From Streptomyces rugosispiralis (lineage in GTDB: Bacteria > Actinomycetota > Actinomycetes > Streptomycetales > Streptomycetaceae): a stretch of DNA of 64,000 nucleotides. Both the position numbers and the translations under genes were made by a program. Under the pieces are notes generated by a model. The model saw only the letters and a program-made list of their open reading frames with translations. It did not search any database and was not told the origin of the DNA. The stretch spans positions 1 to 64,000 of the forward strand of contig NZ_JANIAA010000040.1 of assembly GCF_024505145.1 (NCBI RefSeq). Direction: 5' to 3'. Each line of letters begins with the position of its first letter. Position 1 is the stretch's first letter. Of this stretch, positions 25,484-34,850 are shown one piece after another.

Positions 25484-26516
25484 TTCTGATCTGTATTGCG
25501 CAGCCGTATCGGCTCAGCATTGGATTCCCGCCGGCGGTTTGGTCGTCCGGCACGTACGACTGGTCGAAACCGTCTGTCGCTTCAACGGCTTGGGCGACCA
25601 CCTGCAGCTGCGCATAGGCGAGTGGAGCCATGTAGTGTCCCAGGAGGTCGACACCGGCTTGGGCGGACTGTTCCTGGTAGGTGTTCAGCAGTTCCTGAAC
25701 GGCCGGGAACATCACCATTTTGGGCACCGGCGCCCAGTACTCGTAGTTCACGAAACCGTTGAGCAGCGGGCCGAGTTGTGTCCTCACCGCCGTGTTCTGC
25801 GTCCGATCATGGCACCGCCGACCATCTCCGGCCGGAAGCGATGAGAACGGATGGTGCGGGCCAGGCCTACCGAGTCGGCCAAGTAGGAACACAGGAGCAA
25901 CAGATCACTGCCGCTTCGGGCGACCGCGTCGATCACGGGAGCAAAATCCCCGGTCGACAGCGGACACGTGGCTTCGTGGACCACCCGTATGCCGTAGTTC
26001 TCGGCATTCGCCTTGGCGCCGAGAACGGGATTACGCGAGAACTCGGCGTCGGCAGACACGAGCGCCACGGTTTCCGGCCGGGGAGTCTGCTCCGCAGCGA
26101 GCGCGAAGAACCCCTCCGTGAGTGCGGCGTTCGGATCCGGACCGGCGGGAATCACGGCGAAGTAGTTCGGATAGAGGAGCGCGTTGTTGACGCCGAGGCC
26201 CATCAGCCCGACGAAGAAGCGCTCCCGCTCCACTATCAACGGCATGGCCGGCAGCAGGGTACTGGTGCCGTATCCACCGATGACGAGATCCACGTCGTGC
26301 TCGTCGATCAACCGCTCGTAGATCCTGGGAGCGTTGTCGGCATTCCCTTCGTCGTCGTTACCGGACGAACTCCACAGGGCGGCCGGGCCGCCCCGGCTGT
26401 TGACGTCCTGACGCCAGATTTCATGGGCCAGACGGGCCGACCGGCCGTTGTCCGCGAGGGAACCGGTTAACGACAGGCAGTACCCGATACGAATCGGTGC
26501 CGGGGCGGCGGCGATG
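25484..26516 (-). pseudogene. Amide/branched-chain amino-acid ABC substrate-binding protein, broken
   Basis: Leu/Ile/Val- or urea-type periplasmic-binding sequence: PIRIGYCLSLTGSLADNG, then DEHDVDLVIGGYGTSTLLPA, FAVIPAGPDPNAALTEGFFA and ENYGIRVVHEATCPLSTGDF. Near 25805 the frame shifts and continues LLNGFVNYEYWAPVPKMVMF, then LQVVAQAVEAT. There is no signal peptide or start: the 5' end is fused directly to the end of the YcaC-like gene. The 3' end runs into unrelated sequence. A transporter relic without permease or ATPase genes. Confidence 0.82.
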
Positions 26517-27173
26517 TCAGCCCTCGTTTCCGGTGGGCGTGGCCAGGAGCTGCGTCTCCCAGGCGTAGGCCACACCGCTGGCACCGCCGTGCTGCGCCTG
26601 GACCTCGACGATGCCCGGCACGGTCTTCTCACGGGCCCAGTCGCGCTGCCACTCGGCCATCACGGCAATCCAGGTGATCGGGGTCACGCCCGCCTGGATC
26701 ATGCGCCGCACCGCCATGTCGTGGGCCTCCTTCGAGGCACCGCCCGACGCGTCGGTGACGACGAAGACGTCGAAGCCCTCGCCCGCCGCCTGTATCGCCG
26801 GCATGGCCACACAGACCTCCGTCCAGAGGCCGGCGATGATCAGCTTCTTGCGTCCTGTCGCCTTGACGGCATCGACGACGCGCTCGTCCTGCCAGGTGTT
26901 GACGAAGGTCCTGTTGATCGGCTTCTGCTCCGGGAACACATCCTGCAGACCCTGGAGAAGAAGGCCGCCGCGCTCCTCCAGGACGGTTGTCAGAATGGTC
27001 GGAACGTCGAACACCTTGGCGGCCTTGGCGAGCCCGACGGCGTTGTTGATGACCATCGTCGGTTCGTGGCTGTGCAGGTTGGCGACCTGGAACGGCTGGT
27101 GGTCGATGAGGGCGAGCACACTCTCCTCGGGCGTCAGCAGCGCGCCAAGTCCGGCCTTGTTCTCAGTACTCAC
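26517..27173 (-). CDS. YcaC-like isochorismatase-family hydrolase
   Basis: 218-residue cysteine hydrolase of the isochorismatase superfamily, YcaC branch. Nucleophile C121 lies in AGLWTEVCVAMPA, general acid/base D24 in ALIDHQPFQ, and a basic residue K84 or R88 in PEQKPINRTFVN; NTWQDE and ASGGASKEAHDMAVRRM are typical of the branch. Some members hydrolyse amides; many have no known substrate. The GTG at 27173 with AAGGGG upstream is chosen over longer frames. Two tandem palindromes lie 115-160 bases upstream, matching the one before yjdJI. Confidence 0.9.
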   Translation of the reverse strand: MSTENKAGLGALLTPEESVLALIDHQPFQVANLHSHEPTMVINNAVGLAKAAKVFDVPTILTTVLEERGGLLLQGLQDVFPEQKPINRTFVNTWQDERVVDAVKATGRKKLIIAGLWTEVCVAMPAIQAAGEGFDVFVVTDASGGASKEAHDMAVRRMIQAGVTPITWIAVMAEWQRDWAREKTVPGIVEVQAQHGGASGVAYAWETQLLATPTGNEG

Positions 27174-27287
27174 GAGATTCCCCTTCTGGAACTTTGCGTC
27201 CGCGGGTCTCCGGCAGCGCACCGACAACTCGATGCCCCGCAGTGAGGCAGATACGGGATGGCCGGGCTGGCGACCCCCAACCATTTG

Positions 27288-27332
27288 GTTGACGCATCAC
27301 CTACGTTAGATGCTGATGATTGACGCGTCAAC
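27288..27332. promoter_or_regulatory. Tandem operator palindromes of the YcaC-like gene
   Basis: GTTGACGCATCAC (27288-27300) and ATTGACGCGTCAAC (27319-27332). Their centres are 31 bp apart, about three helical turns, so dimers would bind the same face. The core TGAYGCRTCA equals that of the site at 24401-24410. Confidence 0.7.
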
Positions 27333-27558
27333 TAGCGTCGGTCTTGGGCGTTCAGGCGAACTGGTCGGGCATGGCCATCGGCGTTCTCGCCCGCACCAGC
27401 GCAGCCCTGAAGGGGGTCAATATTCCGACCAGGCCGCTGAGCTGGGCGTTGCCTGTGGGTGGTGAGGCGGTCGGGGTGGCGTGGTGTGGTACTCGTTGAG
27501 CAGTCCGCACCAGGGGCTTTGCGGTGGCCCGGATATGGGCGTGATCGCTGATCGCTGA

Positions 27559-28060
27559 TCGTGGGTCTGAGACTGCTCTACCTGATCTTCTGCCGACTGC
27601 TGGCATACCTCCTCCTGCTGGGACGTTCGTCCGCCGTGAACAACTCAAGCGCCTTTACGTCTTCTTCGTCATGGAGATCGCCACCCGGCGCGTCCACGCC
27701 CTGGGCGTCACAGCCCGTCCCACCGGCGCATAGGTTGCCCAGCTCGCCCGCAACCTGCTCATGGACCTCGGCCACAGGGCCGGATGCTTCCGGTTCCTCA
27801 TCCGTGACCGGGACAGCGAGTTCACCACCGCATTCGACACCGTCTTCGCCGGCAACGGCACAGCCGTCATCCCGACACCGCCGCAAAGCCCACGCTCCAA
27901 CGCGTTCGCCGAACGATGGATACGCACAGCCCGCGCAGAGTACACCGACCGCGTCCTCATCACCGGCGAACGGCACTGCGCACGGTCCTCAACCAGTACG
28001 CCGAGCACTACAACGCCGGACGAGCCGACCGCAGCCTCGGCCTACGAGCACCCGACGGCG
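27559..28060 (+). mobile_element. DDE (rve-type) transposase, degenerate
   Basis: Begins LRLLYLIFCRLLAYLLLLGR, like the hydrophobic N-terminus of the IS481/IS3-like group; skips to FVMEIATRRVHALGVTARPT, then an internal stop, FLIRDRDSEFTTAFDTVFAG, SPRSNAFAERWIRTARAEYT and, after a frameshift, YAEHYNAGRADRSLG. The second Asp and the Glu are present; the HTH part and the first Asp are deleted. Confidence 0.82.
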
Positions 28061-28131
28061 ACGGCCAGGGTCTCCCGGTGTGCGTGCGGGTGCTGGCCTC
28101 TATTGTGCCCGCGCGCCATGGGCGGCCCCGG

Positions 28132-28524
28132 CTACCCGGGCAGCTTGGCGGCGGCCGGGTTGTCGAACACCTCGACCGCGCCGCCGAGTTCGACGTCGCC
28201 CGGCTTGAATCCGGAGGCGTCCGCCTTCTGCACCCGGGAGTCGGCGAACGTGACCTTGGACGTGTACTGGCCTGGTCTGCCGAGGAGGTGGTTCGGGTCG
28301 TTGGCGGCGGTGATGGTGCTGTTCTGCGTGGCGGTGCTCACCGTGGCGGAGATGGTTTTCAGCGCCGTGGCGGCGTTGACCTGTGGGGTGGCGCGGGCGG
28401 GCTTGTCGTCGGTCTTGGTGCCGCTGGTGTCGTCGCTGCTCCCGCAGGCGGTGAGCGGGAGGCAGAGAATGGCGGCAAGGCGGCGGTACGGGTACGGGCG
28501 GCCGTTACGCGGGTTGCTTGGCAC
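28132..28524 (-). pseudogene. Lipoprotein, C-terminally truncated
   Basis: 130 codons with a lipoprotein signal: LAAILCLPLTAC-GSSDD, the Cys being lipidated. The mature part (VNAATALKTISATV, DPNHLLGRPGQYTSKVTFAD, DVELGGAVEVFDNPAAAK) resembles a common small Streptomyces lipoprotein that normally continues for about 40 residues. Here it stops at KLPG where transposase-derived sequence begins. Probably inactive; a shortened but functional product cannot be excluded. Confidence 0.65.
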
Positions 28525-28633
28525 AGTGTGCCTCCCGCCTGTTGGGGCGGTGCCACCCGGGCCGCAGTGTGCGTTTGTGTCCGGGCACGCCGGGCTTGAG
28601 GTCAGTCTGCGGCATGATCGACCGCTCGCTCAA

Positions 28634-29251
28634 CTACTGCTGTAGTGCGATCTGCCAGTGGCCTTCGCTGTCCTGGACCATGTGCCGTCCGCATCCCTCG
28701 CAGAGCGCGGTCGGGTGCGCGTCGTCCATCGCTGTGGTGTCCACCGGGCGGTGCTCGAAGCAGCTGCCGGTCTTCCGGAGGGCGATGGTGAGCGCTGCCG
28801 GACTGCCGGGCTCGGGTCGGATGCCGAGCAAGTCGTGTTCGAGGACGGCGATCTGGACCGGGTTCGCACGCGGGCGCTCAGGGGCAGATGTGGCGCGTCG
28901 GCGGGGTCGCTTACCGATGGCGACTCGCTCACTGCCCAGCAACGCCGTATGCGTCGCCGCTGTCACTATCAGCAAGATCAGCAGAAGCCCTGAGAAAGCG
29001 TCCTCGTCAGGCTGCACGGTAACCATGACGAGGACCGTCACGTTGACCGCTACATACAGGATCGCGACCCATGGCCTGATGACCCTCTTCACAGCGGCAG
29101 TGACAAACGGGACTGCCGCCGCGAAGCCCAGGGTGACGATCGGGACAATGGTCCAAAGGATCTGCGCGGCTCTGCTGTTGAACATCCTCGGGCGGCCGCC
29201 AGGCGGCATCGGCTCCGCCCCGTCGGGGCTGGGGCCCGGCTGGTCATTCAC
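28634..29251 (-). CDS. Small membrane protein of unknown function
   Basis: 205 residues. A Pro/Gly-rich cytoplasmic N-terminus, three predicted transmembrane segments (ILWTIVPIVTLGFAAAVPFV, WVAILYVAVNVTVLVMV, FSGLLLILLIVTAATHTALL), then a soluble tail with PVQIAVLEHDLLGIRPEPGSP and a terminal CEGCGRHMV. I do not recognise the family, but such three-helix proteins with ALLG after the last helix are common in Streptomyces. The GTG at 29251 has GGGGGG upstream. Confidence 0.7.
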   Translation of the reverse strand: MNDQPGPSPDGAEPMPPGGRPRMFNSRAAQILWTIVPIVTLGFAAAVPFVTAAVKRVIRPWVAILYVAVNVTVLVMVTVQPDEDAFSGLLLILLIVTAATHTALLGSERVAIGKRPRRRATSAPERPRANPVQIAVLEHDLLGIRPEPGSPAALTIALRKTGSCFEHRPVDTTAMDDAHPTALCEGCGRHMVQDSEGHWQIALQQ

Positions 29252-29340
29252 GAAATCCCCCCGAGGTTGCAGCATTTAGGCATTTCAGCATATGCAGACC
29301 GATGTGGGCCAGGTGTGAGCGTCTGGAGCGGGCAAGTGGT

Positions 29341-29376
29341 GAGGCCCCGTCGCGACGGGGGGCGCGGCGGGGCCTC
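29341..29376. other. GC hairpin upstream of the membrane-protein gene
   Basis: GAGGCCCCG (29341) pairs with CGGGGCCTC (29368-29376); an inner CCCCGTCGCGACGGGG is itself a perfect palindrome. It lies upstream of the start at 29251 and before a transposase remnant; terminator or chance. Confidence 0.35.
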
Positions 29377-29454
29377 GGTGCCGGGCGCTACCCGGCGTGA
29401 GCCTCCAGTGTGCAGTGCCCTTGCCGGAAACCTCATCCGTCCTGATGGGAGCCG

Positions 29455-30045
29455 GTGCATCGGGCTTCGCCAACTCGGCAAGGGCAAGATCCGGTTCACG
29501 CCGAGCGATCGAGCGTACCTGGCGGCGCTGCCGCACCGGCTGCCACTGCACGTCCTGCGAAGATCACGGCTACTCGTCCGCCCCGACACGGTACCGCGTT
29601 GGCACCGCACCCTCGTCGCACACCACCATGCCGCCTCCTGCCGGCCCAAACGCCCGGGACGGCCACGCACCGTGCGCTCGATCCGCATCCTGGTGCTGCG
29701 CCTGGCAAAGGAGAACCCGAGCTGGGGGTGCCGACGACTGCACGGTGAGCTGCTCGTGCTGGGAGTGAGGGTGGGCGCGTCCACCGTCCGGGAAATCCTG
29801 AAGGAGGCCGGCATCGATCCTGCGCCCGAGCGGAACTCCGTTACCTGGGCCAGTTTTCTGCGTTCCCAGGCTGAGGCGCCTCTGGCCTGCGACTTCATGG
29901 AAACAGCCACCCTGTCGGGGGTACGGGTATACGTGCTCGTGGTGATCGAACACGGCAGTCGCCGGATCCGCGTCCTGGGCGCCACGACGCATCCGAGCGC
30001 CTCCTGGGTAGCGCAAGCGGCGAAGAACCTGGTCATTCAGCAGCG
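29455..30045 (+). mobile_element. DDE transposase, 3'-truncated
   Basis: Reads KIRFTPSDRAYLAALPHRLP, RPKRPGRPRTVRSIRILVLR, LAKENPSWGCRRLHGELLVL, REILKEAGIDPAPERNSVTW and CDFMETATLSGVRVYVLVVI with the first catalytic Asp, then stops being transposase after AKNLVI. The second Asp and Glu regions are missing. Same family as the N-terminal fragment at 35.8 kb. Confidence 0.85.
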
Positions 30046-30271
30046 CCGGAGGCAAGGAAGCGGAGTCAGGAGGTCGGGCGGTCTGGGCCGCAGGCCGTTG
30101 AAGGCTCGGCTCACGTAGCGGCGCCACAGGCCGGAGGTCCGCGTGGCCCAGGGGGCCGGCGCTTGGGAGACGGCGTTGGGCAGCAGCACGATGTCGGGGC
30201 CGGTGGCGTTCTCGCACACCGCGCCTTCGCTGCTGGTTCGGGCGGTCAGCGCGGGTGATGGCTGGGGCCGT

Positions 30272-30993
30272 TCAGCCGGGTATGTCCATGCGCTGTGTGC
30301 CGATCACCGACAGCAGCTGCAGTGCCTCCTCCGCGGGGGAGCCGGGCTCGGCCGTGTAGATCACGACGCGCTGGTCCCGGTCGGTCAGGTCCAGGATGTC
30401 GCAGTTGACGGTGATGGGACCGATCAGGCGGTGGTGGAAGGTCTTGACCAGCATGGGCTCGGCCGACACCTCGTGCGCGGCCCACAGCCGGGCGAATTCC
30501 GCACTGCCGGCCAGCAGGTCTCGCACCAGTGCGGTCGTCGCACCGTCTTCGGGGTAGCGCGCGGAGGCCGCCCGCAGGTGCTGGACCGCGGCGCGGCCGA
30601 AGGTCTCGCGGTCGATGAGGCCGTACCACTGCCGCTCCTGCGGCGGTGGCGGGACGAGGAAGGCGCGGCGGATGAGGTTGCGGTCGCGCCGGGGCAGGAC
30701 GGAGAAGTCCTCCAGGAGGGCGGCCGCCAGGTCGTTGTGGGCGAGCACCCCGTAGGTCGCGGAGAGCACGAGCGCCGCCGCGTGCGGCAGCCGGTGCAAC
30801 AGGTCCTGGACGCTCGGCCGTACCTCGCGCGAGGGGCCCGGTGGCGGAGCGGGTGGGGCGCCGGCTAGGTGGTGCAGGTGGTTACGCTCGGTGTCCGACA
30901 GACGCAGGGCGCGGGCCAGCCCGGACAGGACCTCACGCGAGGGGCGCGGGGCGCGGGCCTGTTCCAGCCGCGCGTAGTACTCGGTCGACCGGT
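30272..30993 (-). pseudogene. MmyB-like XRE regulator, N-terminus deleted
   Basis: STEYYARLEQARAPRPSREV is the last part of the XRE helix-turn-helix; the MmyB-type ligand domain follows complete (VLAHNDLAAALLEDFS, FLVPPPPQERQWYGLI, LWAAHEVSAEPMLVKTFHHR, LIGPITVNCDILDLTDRDQR) to a normal end. The first ~45 residues, start codon and promoter are missing: at about 30990 it runs directly into the 5' end of an SDR gene facing the other way. Confidence 0.85.
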
Positions 30994-31710
30994 CGCGGCA
31001 TCGGCGCCGCGGCGGCGCGGCTGTTCGCCCGCGAAGGCGCAAAAGTGCTGCTCGCGGCCCGCACGGAGACCCAGCTGAAGACGGTGACCGAGGAGATCCG
31101 GGCGGCGGGCGGCATCGCGGAGTACGTGGTGTGCGACCTGGCCGACCCGGCGAGCGTGCGCGTGGGCGTGAAACGCGCCCTGGAGGTGTACGGCCGGCTC
31201 GACGCCGCCTTCAACAACGCGGGGGCCGGTCATCAGCCCGGCCCCCTGGACCAGACACCGGAGGCGGACTTCGATCATGTCTACCGGGTGAACCTCAAGG
31301 GCGTCTGGCTGGCCATGGCCGCCCAGGTCGCCGCGATTCGGACCACCGCCGGCACGGGTGCCATCGTCAACACCTCCTCGGTCGGCAGCCTCGCGGGCAA
31401 CCCCGCACTGCCCGCCTACGGTGCGATGAAGCGGGCCGTCAACAGCCTCACCGAGTCCGCCGCCGTCACCTACGGACCCGAGGGCATCCGCGTCAACGCC
31501 ATCGCTCCCGGCACCACACTCACCGAGATGATCCAGGACTGGGAAGCGCAGACCCCGGGCGTCGTCGACCAGCTCAACGCGCACACCCCGCTGCGTCGCG
31601 CGGCCGAACCCAGCGAGATCGCCGAGGCCGCCGCCTGGCTGCTGAGCGGCCGCGCCTCCTACGTCACCGGAGTGGTCCTCTCCGTCGACGGTGGCATGCA
31701 AGCCGCCTGA
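30983..31710 (+). pseudogene. Short-chain dehydrogenase, N-terminus deleted
   Basis: SDR lacking only its first ~15-20 residues: it opens in the cofactor loop (TGRGIGAAAARLF), then has FNNAGAGHQPG, catalytic Ser in NTSSVGSL, YGAMK and the C-terminal YVTGVVLSVDGGMQA. No plausible start or RBS is left because the shared promoter region with the MmyB regulator is gone. MmyB-like regulators are known to sit divergently beside SDR genes in actinomycetes, so this was such a pair. Confidence 0.85.
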
Positions 31711-32241
31711 GCCGGCCCCGGCCACCTCCCGGGCGGACGCCGGCCAACGCACCACGCCTCCGGCCCAGGCGTCCGCCCGGACTCCATCAATACGCACCTA
31801 AAACATCGTGGAGTGGACGTTGCGGGACGCGGGGGCCGGGTGCGTCCCGGCTGCACCGGCACGGCAAGGACTCCGACCCGCTGGTCGCCCTGACCCGCGA
31901 GGCCGCCGTCAGGTTCGGTCTCCCCGAGCGTCTGGAGGACCGCCGCGGACTGCGCCTGGAGGAAGGCCACCCCGTCCTGAAGCAGCCGGCCAAGGCCAAA
32001 TGGCAGCTCACCGAGCGTGGGTTCGGGCCGTGGGCGCGGATCTACCGGCCCGCGCGGGAACACGTACTTCGACGTGCGGGCCCGGAGATACTGCGCGACC
32101 GGTTCCTGCGCGGAGCGCGAGGTGTTTCCCTGGTCGATCCGCTGGCCCGCTCCGACCTCCACCCAGATCATGTACTCGCGGAAGGCATTGCTGGGGTCGC
32201 GTGGTCCTTGATCTGGTCGAAGGCCCTGCGACCCTGCGGGG
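31711..32241. other. Unassigned region
   Basis: The + frame from about 31850 gives a protein-like stretch (DSDPLVALTREAAVRFGLPE, AKAKWQLTERGFGPWARIYR) without start or end that I cannot assign. Probably a gene fragment. Confidence 0.4.
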
Positions 32242-32493
32242 CTATTCGGCGGCGGCGAGGAGCCGAAGGCGGGTCAGGGTCTCGCGGATGACGTCCCGCA
32301 GGTCGCGGTTCTCGGTGGCGTCGCCCCATTGGCTGAAGGCGACGCGGAACACGGCGCTGCCGGTCTCGGCGGCCAGGCCGGCTTCGATGTTGCCGACACC
32401 TCGCTGCCGCAGGGCGTCGGTCAGCGCGGCTGTCAGGGCCGCCTGCTTGATCAGCTCGCGTTCGCGGAGATCGGTGTTGGCCGCGACCGGCAT
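32242..32493 (-). pseudogene. TetR regulator C-terminal fragment
   Basis: LRERELIKQAALTAALTDAL, ETGSAVFRVAFSQWGDATEN and DVIRETLTRLRLLAAAE match the C-terminal domain of a TetR family with this characteristic end. The DNA-binding domain is missing; upstream sequence belongs to the end of the SGNH hydrolase locus. Confidence 0.72.
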
Positions 32494-32546
32494 CGACGCG
32501 TTCCAGGAACCGGCGAGCGGAGAAGCAAAGCCGCCTCGGTCAGGAA

Positions 32547-33761
32547 TCAGTCGAAGAGGGTGAGGTCGATGGATTCCGCGAGGGCGGCGTAGCCCGCGTC
32601 GTTTCCGTGGAGGCTGTCGCCCATGTGCAGGTCGCTGTGGATACGGCTGGGATCGGCGGGGTCACGCCAGGCGGCATCGAAGTCGAGTACGCCGTCGAAG
32701 GCGCCGCTGGTGCGGATCCATGCGTTGATCTGCTCGCGAGCCTTGTCTCCCTCGGGTGTGTACATGTCCGAGCCGCCGTAGGGGGCGATGGTCGCGGCGT
32801 ACGCCTTCGCGCCGTGTGTGCGGGCTCGCGCCGCCAGCTGGAGGTGGGCGGCGATGATGTCGTTCACGCCGACGGGTTCGCCGGGGAACATGTCGAGGAA
32901 TCCGGCCGTCTCCTCGGTGTGCGGGGCGAAGGAGGAGATGAGGTCGTTGCCTACCGCGATCACGACGTGGCCGAGGCCCGGCGTGGTGAGGACGTCGCGG
33001 TCGAAGCGGGCGAGGGCGGCGGTGCCGATGCCGTCGGTGAGCAGGCGGTTGCCGCCGATGCCCTGGTTGACCACGCAGGTGGTCTGTCCGCCGCGGGCTG
33101 CCAGGCGCTCGGCGAGCAGATCGGTCCAGCGCCGGTCCGTGCCGGGGGTGGAGCCGATGCCGTCGACGCGGGAGTCACCGATCACGGCGATGGCCCGGGT
33201 CGGTGTGTCGGGCTGCACTTCCACGGCTGTGATCAGGGCTTGCGCAGGCAGGAGGGTGGCGTCCGCGGGAAGCGATGTGAGCGTGGTGGCGTCGCCGGGG
33301 ATGAGCCAGCCGAGCGTATGGAAGGTGCCGTGGCACGTTGCGGTGTCGACGCGATCAGGCAGGTAAAGGCTGATGGCCAGCCGTGACAGCCCGGGGGCCG
33401 GCAGATCGATGGGATCGCTGAGGATCGGCGCGCCCGCCGGTACGGTGGCGGTCGGCTGGCCGTCGAACGTCACCGCGTGGTCGCTCCCGTCCTGGTTCTC
33501 GGCGTCGGTGTCCGTGATGGCGACCCGGGCGGCGCCGATAGCCAGCGGCGCGGTTGCGTACTCATTGCTGATGCGGATGCGGATGCGGTGTCCGCCGCCG
33601 CTGATGCGGACAATTTGCCGCAGCGTCGCGTTCTCGAAGGGCTCGATGAAGCTGACGGAGTTGTTGGAGGCCTGCGGGGAGGCGCCCCAGGTGCGAACCC
33701 AGGCGGCCGCGTTCGGGGTGGAACCTTCCTGGCCGGCAGGGGTGTTGACGGCGCTGTTCAT
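32547..33761 (-). CDS. SGNH/GDSL-type hydrolase
   Basis: 404-residue two-domain esterase. The N-terminal half is a jelly-roll-like domain (WVRTWGASPQ, IRISGGGHRIRIRISNEYAT); the C-terminal SGNH half has block I VIGDSRVDGIGST (Ser nucleophile; R replaces the usual L), block II NQGIGGNRLL, block III AVGNDLI and block V DSLHGNDAGY (Asp/His). No signal peptide. The ATG at 33761 is 70 bases after the DUF998 stop, so the two are co-directional. The usual role of this two-domain group is deacetylation or ester cleavage of polysaccharides; the substrate here is unknown. Confidence 0.9.
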   Translation of the reverse strand: MNSAVNTPAGQEGSTPNAAAWVRTWGASPQASNNSVSFIEPFENATLRQIVRISGGGHRIRIRISNEYATAPLAIGAARVAITDTDAENQDGSDHAVTFDGQPTATVPAGAPILSDPIDLPAPGLSRLAISLYLPDRVDTATCHGTFHTLGWLIPGDATTLTSLPADATLLPAQALITAVEVQPDTPTRAIAVIGDSRVDGIGSTPGTDRRWTDLLAERLAARGGQTTCVVNQGIGGNRLLTDGIGTAALARFDRDVLTTPGLGHVVIAVGNDLISSFAPHTEETAGFLDMFPGEPVGVNDIIAAHLQLAARARTHGAKAYAATIAPYGGSDMYTPEGDKAREQINAWIRTSGAFDGVLDFDAAWRDPADPSRIHSDLHMGDSLHGNDAGYAALAESIDLTLFD

Positions 33762-33831
33762 GGGGGTTGCCCTTCGGTTGTCGGGTGTCACGGTTGGTGC
33801 TTGAGGTCGGTGGTGCTCGAACAGCGCGGTG

Positions 33832-34593
33832 TCAGGCGGTCTTGCCCGCGATAGCGGTGGGAGCAAGGGGCTCGTCCGTGGGCTTCCGCTTCCAGAGCGA
33901 GGCGCCGGCGCAGAGGAGGCCGATCAGGAACGGGTGGACGGCGCCGCGTTCGATGAGGCCGATGATGCCGATGGGGTTGTCGCCTGCGGCGACGATCATC
34001 CCCAGGTAGAGCACCATCGAGATCAGGCCGATCACGCCGACCGTGATCAGCGCTCGCCCCATGCGCGCGGAGATGCCGATGCGCTGCCGCCGATGTCCGA
34101 GAACGATGGCGAGCACGTTCCCGCCGATGAAGCCGGCGAAGGCTCCCATGCTGTGGTATTCGCCGGTGCCATTGTTGAGGGCCTCGCCGGATCCGGGATA
34201 CAGCCCGAGCAGGACGCCGCCGAACGTCAGCAGGCTTGCGGGGATGAGCGTTGCCCAGCGGCGCCTTCCCGACAGATCGCGCAGCGTGGCCACTCCGGCC
34301 AGGATCGTGATTCCGAAGAGGAAGAATCCGGTGTTCATCACCCAGGCCAGCGGCGAGTACATGTACTGCCCGAACAGGGTCGAGGGCCCGTGGACGCCGA
34401 GGTTGCTGATGAAGTGGTGCGTGTAGCTGTAGGCGGGGTCGGTCCACGCCGCGGCGGAGATGAGCTCCCCGAGCAGGAAGATCGCCGGCCCGGCGATGAG
34501 CAGCGCCCCCGCCACTCGCCGCTGCGCCGGCTGGTGCGCGCCGGAGGCGGGCACCTCGCGCTTCTTGGGTCGCGAGTCGATGGTTTCGGACAT
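33832..34593 (-). CDS. DUF998 membrane protein
   Basis: 253-residue integral membrane protein with six or more hydrophobic helices. YSYTHHFISNLGV, NTGFFLFGITILAGVATLRD and GSGEALNNGTGEYHSMGAFA are characteristic of DUF998. AAAGGGA precedes the ATG. First gene of a leftward unit with the SGNH hydrolase; a divergent TetR gene begins 258 bases away and may control both. Biochemical function unknown. Confidence 0.88.
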   Translation of the reverse strand: MSETIDSRPKKREVPASGAHQPAQRRVAGALLIAGPAIFLLGELISAAAWTDPAYSYTHHFISNLGVHGPSTLFGQYMYSPLAWVMNTGFFLFGITILAGVATLRDLSGRRRWATLIPASLLTFGGVLLGLYPGSGEALNNGTGEYHSMGAFAGFIGGNVLAIVLGHRRQRIGISARMGRALITVGVIGLISMVLYLGMIVAAGDNPIGIIGLIERGAVHPFLIGLLCAGASLWKRKPTDEPLAPTAIAGKTA

Positions 34594-34782
34594 GGTTGTG
34601 TCCCTTTCTGATAGCCGGGTTGGCGTCTGGGCCGCCGAAGAAATCGGAGCTCGGGGACGACGGCGTGCCGGGCGCTGGGGATGTCGAGACGACTGAACTG
34701 GGGACCTCTCCTGGAACCCAGTAGCCGTCGAGTGACCAGAGGCGCCGAGTTCGTCGCATCCACGAACACATTAACTACACTC

Positions 34783-34818
34783 ACTCACTTAGGATACCGA
34801 GACTCCTTTTTTAGTCAA
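34783..34818 (-). promoter_or_regulatory. Promoter of the DUF998/SGNH unit
   Basis: Leftward TTGACT (complement of 34813-34818), 17-base spacer, TATCCT (complement of 34790-34795). The flanks form an imperfect inverted repeat (CTAACCACATTGACT against TTAACTACACTCACT, 11 of 15), a possible operator for the adjacent TetR. Confidence 0.55.
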
Positions 34819-34850
34819 TGTGGTTAGCGCTCGGGGGTAGAGTGCGGAGC

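Noticed and set aside
24708..27173. MarR gene, ABC-binding relic and YcaC-like gene as one transport operon
   Set aside because: MarR is on the opposite strand, no permease or ATPase is present, and the binding-protein fragment has no start; it was joined to the YcaC-like gene by deletion.
29267..30118. Intact transposase gene in the frame spanning this interval
   Set aside because: The frame opens before and continues after the transposase-like part, but only the first of three catalytic residues is encoded and the flanks are unrelated sequence.
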